Assembly: GCA_019745975.1 (NCBI GenBank)
Contig: JAIESQ010000082.1
Span: 1-40,111, forward strand
Direction: 5' to 3'
Length of the DNA: 40,111 nucleotides
Source of the DNA: Pirellulales bacterium
Lineage (GTDB): Bacteria > Planctomycetota > Planctomycetia > Pirellulales > JAEUIK01
A program made the translations under genes and the position numbers. Below, piece after piece: positions 24,158 to 33,085 of this stretch. Positions within the stretch are counted from its first letter, which is position 1; each line of letters starts with the position of its first letter. Below the pieces are notes generated by a model, which saw only the letters and a program-made list of their open reading frames with translations, was not told where the DNA came from and ran no database searches.

Positions 24158-25474
24158 ATGCGACCCTTCCCGATCGCACAACAACTTGCCGTTGGCTTGG
24201 TGCTGGGTCTCTGGGCTTCGGCGGTGGGGGCTGGCGATGAGAATGAGCAACCGCCAATCTCGTACAGCCAGAGCACCCCGCACAACTGCGTTTCCAAACT
24301 GCAAGCGCGGTTGGATCAGGACGAACTGCGGTTGGATTACGACGAGGGCCAGGGGTACCTACGGGCGCTGCTGTCGGCGCTGCAGGTGCCGGTCGAGTCA
24401 CAGATGCTCGTTTTTTCCAAGACGAGCTTGCAGCGCGATCGCATTTCCCCACAATCGCCGCGCGCGATCTACTTCAACGACGAGGTTTATGTCGGTTACT
24501 GTCGCTCGGGCGAGGTCCTGGAGATCTCTGCCGTCGACCCGGTACTGGGGGCAGTTTTCTACACACTCGAACAGCAGCCGGCCGAGCAGCCCCGCTTTCT
24601 CCGTCAGACCGACAACTGCCTGGTGTGCCACAGTTCTTCGCGTACGGAAGGCGTGCCTGGGCACCTCGTGCGTTCGTTGTTTGTTGATGCTGGCGGTCAG
24701 CCGATCCTCTCGGCCGGGAGCTATTCGGTGGATCATGCCACGCCGCTCGAACAGCGCTGGGGAGGCTGGTACGTCACCGGCACCCACGGTTCGCAAAGGC
24801 ACCTCGGCAATCTCATTGTGCTGGGGAAGGATGTGCCCCGCCCCGTGGACAACGCGCTGGGGCAAAACGTCACGCAGTTGCACGGTCGCTTCGCGGTCGA
24901 GAACTACCTCGCGCCGCACAGCGATATCGTCGCGCTGCTGGTCCTCGAACATCAAACGCTAGTACACAATCGTTTGACCAAGGCCAATTACACTGCCCGC
25001 CAGGCGCTCGAATACCAGCGCGAGATGAATCGCGCGCTCGGCGAGCCAGAGACCAAGCGACTCGACAGCACCACCCGCCGTCTGCAAGCTGCCGCTGACG
25101 ATCTTGTTGAAGCCCTGTTGTTCGTCGGCGAACCGAAGCTGACCGCACCGATCGCAGGCACCTCGGGCTTTGCCGCCACGTTCGCGCGCGCCGGGCCGCA
25201 CGATCGCCAGGGTCGCTCCTTGCGCGATCTCGATCTACGGCGGCGGCTGTTCAAGTACCCGTGCAGCTACCTGATCTACTCGCCGGCGTTTGATGAACTT
25301 CCCGTGCAAATGCGCGACTGTGTCTGGAAGCGACTCTGGGAGGTGCTCAACGATCGCCAGAACGTAGAATCGTTCGCGCAGCTCTCCAAGTCGGACCGGC
25401 AGGCAATCCTCCAGATTCTGCGGGCGACGAAGCCCGGGTTGCCAGCCGACTGGACCGCGGCCGCGGGGCCTTGA
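24158..25474 (+). CDS. Exported mono-heme c-type protein of unknown family, upstream of qNor
   Basis: This 438-aa protein has a signal peptide (IAQQLAVGLVLGLWASAVGA) and a single heme c motif, CLVCH, near residue 155 (TDNCLVCHSSSRTEGVPGH). The heme site is central, and large regions before and after it do not match standard cytochrome c domains that I know. Other Cys occur at VGYCRSG and YPCSYLIYSP. It is probably periplasmic. It starts the transcription unit with qNor, whose start lies 93 bases downstream, so it may serve NO reduction, as an electron carrier, sensor or accessory, but this is inference. qNor enzymes normally take electrons from quinol and need no cytochrome. No strong ribosome binding site is seen. 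Confidence 0.72.
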   Translation: MRPFPIAQQLAVGLVLGLWASAVGAGDENEQPPISYSQSTPHNCVSKLQARLDQDELRLDYDEGQGYLRALLSALQVPVESQMLVFSKTSLQRDRISPQSPRAIYFNDEVYVGYCRSGEVLEISAVDPVLGAVFYTLEQQPAEQPRFLRQTDNCLVCHSSSRTEGVPGHLVRSLFVDAGGQPILSAGSYSVDHATPLEQRWGGWYVTGTHGSQRHLGNLIVLGKDVPRPVDNALGQNVTQLHGRFAVENYLAPHSDIVALLVLEHQTLVHNRLTKANYTARQALEYQREMNRALGEPETKRLDSTTRRLQAAADDLVEALLFVGEPKLTAPIAGTSGFAATFARAGPHDRQGRSLRDLDLRRRLFKYPCSYLIYSPAFDELPVQMRDCVWKRLWEVLNDRQNVESFAQLSKSDRQAILQILRATKPGLPADWTAAAGP

Positions 25475-25567
25475 GCGCGCTCTTCCCGCCGCACGCCTGG
25501 CCACGCAATCGATCCGGCCGCCAACGCACTCTAGAATCGTCCAAGTCCTCCAACCCGAGAGCCGTGC

Positions 25568-27790
25568 ATGAAGCGTTTGTGGTTGTTCTTTACCCTGGTG
25601 ATGGTCGTGTCGTTCGCCGTGCTGGGCTGGATCGGCACGAGAATCTATCAAGAGATGCCTCCGCGACCGACTGAAGTGGTCTCGACCGAAGGCGCCGTCG
25701 TGATCGCCCCCGGCGACATCGAAGCCGGGCAGAATGTCTGGCAGTCGCTCGGCGGCATGGAAGTCGGCTCGATCTGGGGGCATGGCAGCTATGTCGCGCC
25801 CGATTGGACGGCCGACTATCTGCACCGCGAAGCGATGTTCATTCTCGATCGCTGGGCGACCGATGAGTTCCAGCACACCTTCTCCGAACTCAACGCCGAA
25901 CAAAAGGCTCAGTTGCAGGGGCGCCTTGCCGCGTCGCTACGACGCAACACGTTTGACCCCAAGTCGGGAAAGCTCACGATCGAGCCCGTGCGCGCGGCGG
26001 CCTTTGAAGCCAATCGACATCACTATGCCGAAGTCTTCTCGCACGGCACGCCAGAATACGCCATCCCCGCTGGCGCCGTGACCGATCCCCAGCGCTTGCA
26101 CCAGTTGGCATCATTCTTCTTCTGGACGGCCTGGTCGGCCACGACCAATCGGCCCGACGACGATATCTCCTACACGCACAACTGGCCGCACGAACCGCTC
26201 GTCGGCAATCGCCCCTCGGGCGAAGCTGTCGTTTGGACGGGCGTGAGCATCATCATGCTCTTAGCGGGGATCTCCGGCATGGTGTGGTGGTATGCCGCCC
26301 GGCGCGGCGAAGAACCTGCCCCTGCTCCGCCGCAATCCGACCCGCTCGGCTCCTGGCAATCGACCCCGTCGCAGCAAGCTACGATCAAGTACTTTTGGAT
26401 CGTGGCGGCGCTAGTCCTGGTGCAGATGCTGCTGGGCGTGGTCACCGCGCATTACGGCGTCGAGGGGGATGGCTTCTACGGCATTCCGCTTTCGAAGTGG
26501 TTGCCCTACAGCGTCGCTCGCACCTGGCACGTGCAAATCGGCCTGTTTTGGATCGCCACGGCCTGGCTGGGGGCCGGCCTGTTCATTGGCCCACTGGTCA
26601 GCAACGTTGAGCCGAAGGGGCAGGCGCTCGGCGTCAATCTATTGTTTTTGGCGCTGTTGGTCGTCGTGGTCGGTTCGCTGTCCGGCGAGCTCTTGAGTGT
26701 CCACAATCAGATGTCCGACACGGTCTCGTTCTACCTGGGACATCAGGGCTACGAATACGTCGATCTCGGCCGTGCTTGGCAGATTGCCCTGTTGGTCGGC
26801 TTGTTGCTGTGGCTCGTGCTGATGGTTCGCGTCATCTGGCCGGCGACGAAGAAGCAGGGCAACGAGCGGCAGCTCGTCACGTTGCTGCTGGTGGCCACGG
26901 CTGCCATCGCGTTGTTCTACGGCGCCGGCCTGAGTTGGGGTCAACACACCCATTTGTCGATGGTCGAGTACTGGCGGTGGTGGGTCGTCCACTTGTGGGT
27001 CGAAGGCTTTTTCGAGGTCTTCGCCACCACGGTGATCGCGTTTTTCTTCATGCGGCTGGGGCTGGTACGGCCCGGCATCGCGGCTGCTTCGGCACTGCTG
27101 TCGGCGACGATCTTTTTGTCGGGCGGCATCATCGGCACCTGTCACCACCTTTACTTCTCCGGAACCCCCACGGTGGCACTGGCTTGGGGGTCGGTGTTCA
27201 GCGCTCTGGAAGTGGTGCCACTGACCTTGGTCGGCTTCGACGCCATCGAAGATTTGCGCCGTGCAGGGGTCACCCCCTGGGTGCGGCGCTACAAGTGGCC
27301 GATCTACTTCTTCGTGGCGGTGGCTTTCTGGAACATGGTTGGCGCCGGCCTATTCGGGTTCATGATCAATCCCCCGATCGCCCTCTACTACATGCAAGGA
27401 CTTAACACGACTCCCGTGCACGGTCACGCGGCGCTCTTCGGCGTCTACGGCATGCTCGGCATCGGGCTGATGCTCGTTTGCCTGCGAGCGCTGATTCCCG
27501 AACGAGAATGGAAAGACGGGCTGCTGCGCTTCTCGTTCTGGGCCATGAACGTCGGGCTGTTTGCCATGTGCGTGCTGAGCTTGTTGCCGGTGGGGCTCAT
27601 GCAGACGTGGGCCTCGGTCGAAAAGGGTTACTGGTATGCCCGCAGCGCCGACTTGATGCAATTGCCCGTCATGCAGACACTGCGCTGGCTGCGGATACCA
27701 GGCGACACAATCTTCTTTCTGGGGGCGGTCGCACTGGTGGTGTTTGTCGCGGGCCTGAAGACTGGACACTCCTATCGGAGGTCCGACTGA
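25568..27790 (+). CDS. norB: Quinol-dependent nitric oxide reductase (qNor), single subunit
   Basis: This 740-aa membrane enzyme reduces NO to N2O with electrons from quinol. It has the long N-terminal extension of qNor (IAPGDIEAGQNVWQSLGGMEVGSIWGHGSY) fused to the 12-TM heme-copper-like core. Non-heme iron ligands match the family in identity and spacing: H475 and E479 (HLWVEGFFE) and H526/H527 (CHHLYFSGTP), the same 51-residue step as in cytochrome-type NorB. H618 and H620 (HGHAALFG) are the expected heme ligands. There is no heme c motif, which fits the quinol type. It lies downstream of the mono-heme protein on the same strand and next to Rrf2 regulators and ric, a typical NO-response setting. 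Confidence 0.96.
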   Translation: MKRLWLFFTLVMVVSFAVLGWIGTRIYQEMPPRPTEVVSTEGAVVIAPGDIEAGQNVWQSLGGMEVGSIWGHGSYVAPDWTADYLHREAMFILDRWATDEFQHTFSELNAEQKAQLQGRLAASLRRNTFDPKSGKLTIEPVRAAAFEANRHHYAEVFSHGTPEYAIPAGAVTDPQRLHQLASFFFWTAWSATTNRPDDDISYTHNWPHEPLVGNRPSGEAVVWTGVSIIMLLAGISGMVWWYAARRGEEPAPAPPQSDPLGSWQSTPSQQATIKYFWIVAALVLVQMLLGVVTAHYGVEGDGFYGIPLSKWLPYSVARTWHVQIGLFWIATAWLGAGLFIGPLVSNVEPKGQALGVNLLFLALLVVVVGSLSGELLSVHNQMSDTVSFYLGHQGYEYVDLGRAWQIALLVGLLLWLVLMVRVIWPATKKQGNERQLVTLLLVATAAIALFYGAGLSWGQHTHLSMVEYWRWWVVHLWVEGFFEVFATTVIAFFFMRLGLVRPGIAAASALLSATIFLSGGIIGTCHHLYFSGTPTVALAWGSVFSALEVVPLTLVGFDAIEDLRRAGVTPWVRRYKWPIYFFVAVAFWNMVGAGLFGFMINPPIALYYMQGLNTTPVHGHAALFGVYGMLGIGLMLVCLRALIPEREWKDGLLRFSFWAMNVGLFAMCVLSLLPVGLMQTWASVEKGYWYARSADLMQLPVMQTLRWLRIPGDTIFFLGAVALVVFVAGLKTGHSYRRSD

Positions 27791-27852
27791 ACGCACGAGG
27801 CGTCACATCATGTCGGCGCCGGGGGCGGCTCGCGAGACGTAGCGTGCTTCTC

Positions 27853-29613
27853 TTACCAACGCAGTTGGTGCTGCAGATAGAACAGTTCCGGCGAGACGTC
27901 GGGTCCGGTTCGCCTGATAAAGGAGCCGGCAAACAGTTTCGAGTACCCAATCAAGATATCTTGGTGGGCCGTGAGATGGAAGTTGACGATCAGGTCAATT
28001 TCGTCTCCGACATCCGTACCAGCAGCCCCGGTAGGGTCGTAGCGCAGCGGCACACCGCCCGCGGTGAAGAGCGGCGAGCGCGCTTGTGCGAGATGAAAGT
28101 TGTGATACTGGGCGAGCAGGTAGATCCATTTCGTCGGGAAGGCGACAAGCTGCATGCTGAAATCTCGGATGTTCTGCCGCGCCACGAGATCGAGGTAGCC
28201 GAGGTAATAGTGGGCAAAGGGAAACAACTGATTGAAGGTGCCGAACTTACCTCCCTGGCCAGGATTCGAGTCACCTGAAGCAAAGTCGTAGTAGATCCAG
28301 AACTGCGGGGTCAGCGGCAACTCCTTGAAGTTATAGCCGGCGCCCGTCGTCACCGCCGCGGCCTGCAATTGCTGGTTGGAATAGCGTCCGACCTGGAGCA
28401 TGCCTTCGAAGTCGTACAGCCAGGTAGTGTCCAGGTCGCCGATCAGGCGCGTACCAAGCGTGGTGACATTCGTTCCACCAACGACGCCCCCTTCGCCGAC
28501 GGCAACTGGATTCGAGTTCTCGAGATTCAGAGCATACAGGTCCCAGAAGCGTCCCGCTTGCGCGCGATACGTGCTCCAGATGCCTGTGAAGTTTCTTCGT
28601 GGGTCGGAAGAGTCGAAATGGAACGGATCGGGAACAACCGGCTGCAGCCAGAAGCCCGTGAGATCCCATTTCTCCCCCTGGCGAAACAGCCGCGCACCCT
28701 GAAAGGTCCGCAGCACATTGCCCCATTCGAGGTTCGAGACTAGCCGTTGCGAACCAAGGGCGAGTTCCTGCCGCCCGCCACGAACGTAAAGCGGGTGATC
28801 GTCCCATTCCAGCAGCTTCAGATCGACAAACAGATCGGTGAGGTCCGATGGGTTCCGATCGATTGCTAACGGCGGAAGTTCGGCGCCCAAGTGCTGCGCG
28901 TCGAGATACTGAATGAAGACGCCGAAGTCGTCCTGGTAGTACAGCGAACCGTAGACAATCGACCGCAGTTGCTCGTAGCGATTGATGGTGGGCGTCAGCC
29001 GGCTGTCGATTTCGTTCATGTAGCGGTCGCGGAACTCGCCGCCGGTCGAGAAGAGCCAGCCCGCGCCGAGCCTCTGACGCTTGAGTACGTCGGACCACAT
29101 GTGGTACGTGTTCTTCGGGTCGTCGAGGTAACGAAAATCCGCGTCGTAGAACGGGAAGGGTTTGAGGCTGATTCGTCCCCAAGGAAACGGCGGTGGCGCT
29201 TTCCGGTAATTGCCCAAAAGGACGTCGGCGGCCGAGTAGTAGCCCGGTCCGGTCGGAAAAACTGGATACAAACCGAGCCGCGAAAAGATCAGGTGGGGCG
29301 GCGTACCGGCGAAGGGGTTGTTCTTGTTCGCAGGTTTGGGTTTAGGCGCGGCCGCGGGCGCGGCGACCTCTACATTCGTAGTCGCGTCAATCGAGCGATA
29401 CGCCGCCGGTAGCGCCGGGCTGGCCGCAGACGCTCTTGCAGTCGCCACATTGTCAATACCCGCAATGGCTGACGACTCGACCCCAGCGACTTGGCGCAAC
29501 CCCGTGAACGGCAAGCAAACTACCAGCGCGACGCGCAGTGGCAATGCGAGCCACCGAGAGTCAGTCGCACGCCAGCAAGTTCGCAGCTTGGTCCAACGGA
29601 TTGTGCCCGCCAT
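27853..29613 (-). CDS. Alginate-export-type outer-membrane beta-barrel protein
   Basis: This 586-aa protein has a signal region, a Pro/Ala/Lys linker (AAPAAAPKPKPANKNNPF) and then a long stretch of alternating beta strands of the alginate-export (AlgE-like) barrel type. Examples are PFYDADFRYLDDPKNTYH, FSTGGEFRDRYMNEIDSR, YVRGGRQELALGSQRLVS and FSMQLVAFPTKWIYLLAQYH. It ends in QHQLRW, the terminal aromatic typical of outer-membrane barrels. The ATG at 29613 is preferred, since upstream codons look non-coding. It is convergent with qNor and divergent from mobB. The setting suggests a channel for nitrate, nitrite or another small anion, which is inference; alginate export is unlikely because no alginate genes are nearby. 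Confidence 0.85.
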   Translation of the reverse strand: MAGTIRWTKLRTCWRATDSRWLALPLRVALVVCLPFTGLRQVAGVESSAIAGIDNVATARASAASPALPAAYRSIDATTNVEVAAPAAAPKPKPANKNNPFAGTPPHLIFSRLGLYPVFPTGPGYYSAADVLLGNYRKAPPPFPWGRISLKPFPFYDADFRYLDDPKNTYHMWSDVLKRQRLGAGWLFSTGGEFRDRYMNEIDSRLTPTINRYEQLRSIVYGSLYYQDDFGVFIQYLDAQHLGAELPPLAIDRNPSDLTDLFVDLKLLEWDDHPLYVRGGRQELALGSQRLVSNLEWGNVLRTFQGARLFRQGEKWDLTGFWLQPVVPDPFHFDSSDPRRNFTGIWSTYRAQAGRFWDLYALNLENSNPVAVGEGGVVGGTNVTTLGTRLIGDLDTTWLYDFEGMLQVGRYSNQQLQAAAVTTGAGYNFKELPLTPQFWIYYDFASGDSNPGQGGKFGTFNQLFPFAHYYLGYLDLVARQNIRDFSMQLVAFPTKWIYLLAQYHNFHLAQARSPLFTAGGVPLRYDPTGAAGTDVGDEIDLIVNFHLTAHQDILIGYSKLFAGSFIRRTGPDVSPELFYLQHQLRW

Positions 29614-29961
29614 GCGCGATCTCGATTCGATCGATAGTTGTCCCACACCTGGGCGATTAGCTGCCCTAAGTACTATCGGCGGGTCTGGGTTGGTCCGATC
29701 GTTTTCCGATGAACAATCGGTAAGCTCACACGCACACGCATGCCACGTGACGCCTGTTGCCAAGGCGGCGAGCCAGAAGCCGCATAGTTGCGCGTTGGGA
29801 CCGATACATCTTGCGCGATGAGTAGCTCGTGGCGCCGGCAGGAGTCGCTACAATCGGCACCTTCCGCCATGTCGCGGTGCGCCCACCGAATTACCACGAG
29901 AATGGACTAGGGCCGTTCCGGTTCGAAGGCGACCCCCCCAACTACTACAGGAAGCAAACGC
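29614..29961. other. Divergent intergenic region between the porin and mobB
   Basis: No supported gene or hairpin is seen. It should contain the promoters of both flanking genes. Only the AGGA of the mobB ribosome binding site (near 29949-29952) is recognisable. Confidence 0.45.
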
Positions 29962-30453
29962 TTGAAACGCGTTCACGTCGTCGGTCGCAAGAATAGCGGG
30001 AAAACGACGCTCATCGTCGAGCTAACCGAGTACCTGACCCAGCGCGGACTGCGCGTCGGTACCATCAAGCACACGCACCACCGGCATGAACTGGACACGC
30101 CGGGAAAGGACTCTCACCGGCACCGTGTGGCCGGCGCCAATACGGTGGCCGTAATGAGTCCCGAGCTCGTTGCCGTTTATCGGCGGAGCGACGTCGTCGG
30201 TGACGAACGCTACTTGGCACTCGAAGCAGCGTTCGCCGATTGCGATCTCGTTTTGGTCGAAGGCGACCTCGCGGCCAAAGCACCGAAGGTCGAGGTGTGG
30301 CACCATGCGGTGCAGGAAGCGCCCTATGCGAACACGGTTGATGGGATCGCAGCAGTGATTACCGACGACCAATTCGAGGGATCATCGCCGGTGTGGCCAC
30401 GCAACCCGATTGCCCAATTGGCGGAGCTGATTCTCTTACTGAATCACGCCTAA
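29962..30453 (+). CDS. mobB: Molybdopterin-guanine dinucleotide biosynthesis protein MobB
   Basis: This 163-aa cytoplasmic GTP-binding protein is thought to assist MobA in attaching GMP to molybdopterin, giving the bis-MGD cofactor of DMSO-reductase-family enzymes. The Walker A loop is HVVGRKNSGKTTLIVEL, followed by KHTHHRHELDTPGKDSHRHRVAGA, the family core, and LVLVEGDLAAKAPKVEV. Length is normal. The TTG start with AGGA about nine bases upstream is the only reasonable choice. It converges on the NXR-like molybdoenzyme operon, with 37 bases between the stop codons, so its product plausibly serves that enzyme. Confidence 0.95.
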   Translation: MKRVHVVGRKNSGKTTLIVELTEYLTQRGLRVGTIKHTHHRHELDTPGKDSHRHRVAGANTVAVMSPELVAVYRRSDVVGDERYLALEAAFADCDLVLVEGDLAAKAPKVEVWHHAVQEAPYANTVDGIAAVITDDQFEGSSPVWPRNPIAQLAELILLLNHA

Positions 30454-30490
30454 AGCGGAGTTGAAGCTCTGGTGCTCGATGCCGTCGAAC

Positions 30491-31294
30491 CTAGCATTTG
30501 AGTTCGACGACGTCGACCAGGCAGCCGGAACATTCGTCGGGCGCTTCGACGACGCGCGCCTCGAGCGGCATCATTGGCGCCGGCACTCCGAGTCGCGCGC
30601 GGTCTACGGGGAGCAGTGCTGCCAGCGTTTGCCCCAAGGCGGCATACAGCCCTTGCTCAGCCTTGCGTCGCAGTCCCACCGCAAACGACGGCGCCCACCA
30701 ACTCAGGTGGTCGCGCATGAATGCACGACAGGCCTCCTGGCAGACGGTTGCTCCGTCGTCTGCACTGTCGGCGAGTCGTTTTTTCAAGAGCACGAGCGAC
30801 ATAAACTCCAGTTCGAGGCAGAGATGGTCCGGCCGCTCGCGGGGCTCGGAGCCCGGCTCGAGCCCGAAGGCACGGTAAAACCCCGCGACGTCGGCCATCT
30901 GTTGCGAGCGGTAGAAGATCTCTTCGTTCTTGCAGAACTCGGTTTCATAGGGGGGGCATTCGCGGCAGGTGGCGAGTCCAAACACGCGGACATATTCGGC
31001 ACCGAGCTCGTGTGGCGGCCGCGCGAGTTCCATCACGACTTGCGCGAGATTGAGTTGTTCGCTAGGGAGCTCCCCAAAGCCCAGCGCGATGGGCGGCGCC
31101 GCGAACTCGTCCCGTAGCACTTCCGCGGCAACAGTCGCGAGCCGTTGATTCTCGGGGTTCAGTACCAGGCTCCAGGAATCGCCACGGGGATCGCTGAGCG
31201 CCGCCGCCAGAAAGCGATACAGCGTTTCAGTCGCCAAATCCAAGTCGGCTTCCAAGGTGGCGGCGGGGGAATTCTGCGCAGCGGTGAGCGACAT
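30491..31294 (-). CDS. TorD/NarJ-family chaperone of the NXR-like molybdoenzyme
   Basis: This 267-aa all-helical chaperone of the TorD/DmsD/NarJ superfamily inserts cofactor into, and controls export of, a molybdoenzyme. Features are LATETLYRFLAAALSDPRGDSW at the N-terminus, PPHELGAEYVRVFGLATC and the family motif CPPYETEF, here within CRECPPYETEFCKNEE. The C-terminus ends with another Cys cluster (DECSGCLVDVVELKC), which is unusual and might bind metal. AGAGG lies seven bases before the ATG at 31294; a long in-frame extension upstream overlaps the beta-subunit gene and is not real. It is the last gene of the operon, 29 bases after the Fe-S subunit. Confidence 0.88.
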   Translation of the reverse strand: MSLTAAQNSPAATLEADLDLATETLYRFLAAALSDPRGDSWSLVLNPENQRLATVAAEVLRDEFAAPPIALGFGELPSEQLNLAQVVMELARPPHELGAEYVRVFGLATCRECPPYETEFCKNEEIFYRSQQMADVAGFYRAFGLEPGSEPRERPDHLCLELEFMSLVLLKKRLADSADDGATVCQEACRAFMRDHLSWWAPSFAVGLRRKAEQGLYAALGQTLAALLPVDRARLGVPAPMMPLEARVVEAPDECSGCLVDVVELKC

Positions 31295-31323
31295 CGTCAG
31301 CCTCTTGTGGTCGAAGGACGGTC

Positions 31324-32616
<1,293 letters not shown>

Positions 32617-32632
32617 GGCTCATCCTTTCATG

Positions 32633-33076
32633 TCACTCGGCGCGACCATTCGCGTCCGCAAGGTCGATCGGGCTGTCGCCGCTCGTTTCGCGCGAGCACG
32701 GCCCGGCAGTAGTCGTAGGCATTTGGATTTGCACGAGTTGCAGGTGGTCTTCGTCGTTGTCGTCGTCTTCCACGATTGTCTCGCGAAACTGCAGCACACC
32801 CCACTGGGCGACCAGCGCCTCGACCTGTCGTCGGATCTCATCGTCGCCGTAGTAGGCGCGCAACTCGCACAAGAGCGGATAGCCGGGGTGATAAAAGAGG
32901 CCCAACAATTGTTCGGCACCCCATCCCATCCAGGCGAATTCCTGCAGGATGCACTCAAGCATCACCGCGGGATCACCAGCCACGGGAGTGGCGACGAGTT
33001 CCAGGGGGTCTTCGACCGCTGCATCGCGCGTCAGCGGATGCACCTTAGCGACAAACTGCGGATCAACCCGGTCCAT
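32633..33076 (-). CDS. Unknown protein encoded between the alpha and beta subunits
   Basis: This 147-aa protein lies 9 bases after the alpha-subunit stop and 16 bases before the beta-subunit start, so it is translated within the operon. The sequence has a helical middle (LECILQEFAWMGWGAEQLLGL, then ELRAYYGDDEIRRQVEALVAQWG) and an acidic stretch (IVEDDDNDEDHLQL) before a Thr/Ser-rich tail. There is no signal peptide, heme motif or metal-binding cluster. I do not recognise the family. The position suggests a dedicated assembly factor or small structural subunit, which is inference. Confidence 0.72.
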   Translation of the reverse strand: MDRVDPQFVAKVHPLTRDAAVEDPLELVATPVAGDPAVMLECILQEFAWMGWGAEQLLGLFYHPGYPLLCELRAYYGDDEIRRQVEALVAQWGVLQFRETIVEDDDNDEDHLQLVQIQMPTTTAGPCSRETSGDSPIDLADANGRAE

Positions 33077-33085
33077 GCGTTCACC

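Noticed and set aside
24158-27790. Cytochrome-type NorCB (mono-heme NorC plus NorB)
   Set aside because: The upstream heme protein is much longer than NorC and not membrane-anchored in the same way, and the reductase has the N-terminal extension of the quinol type.
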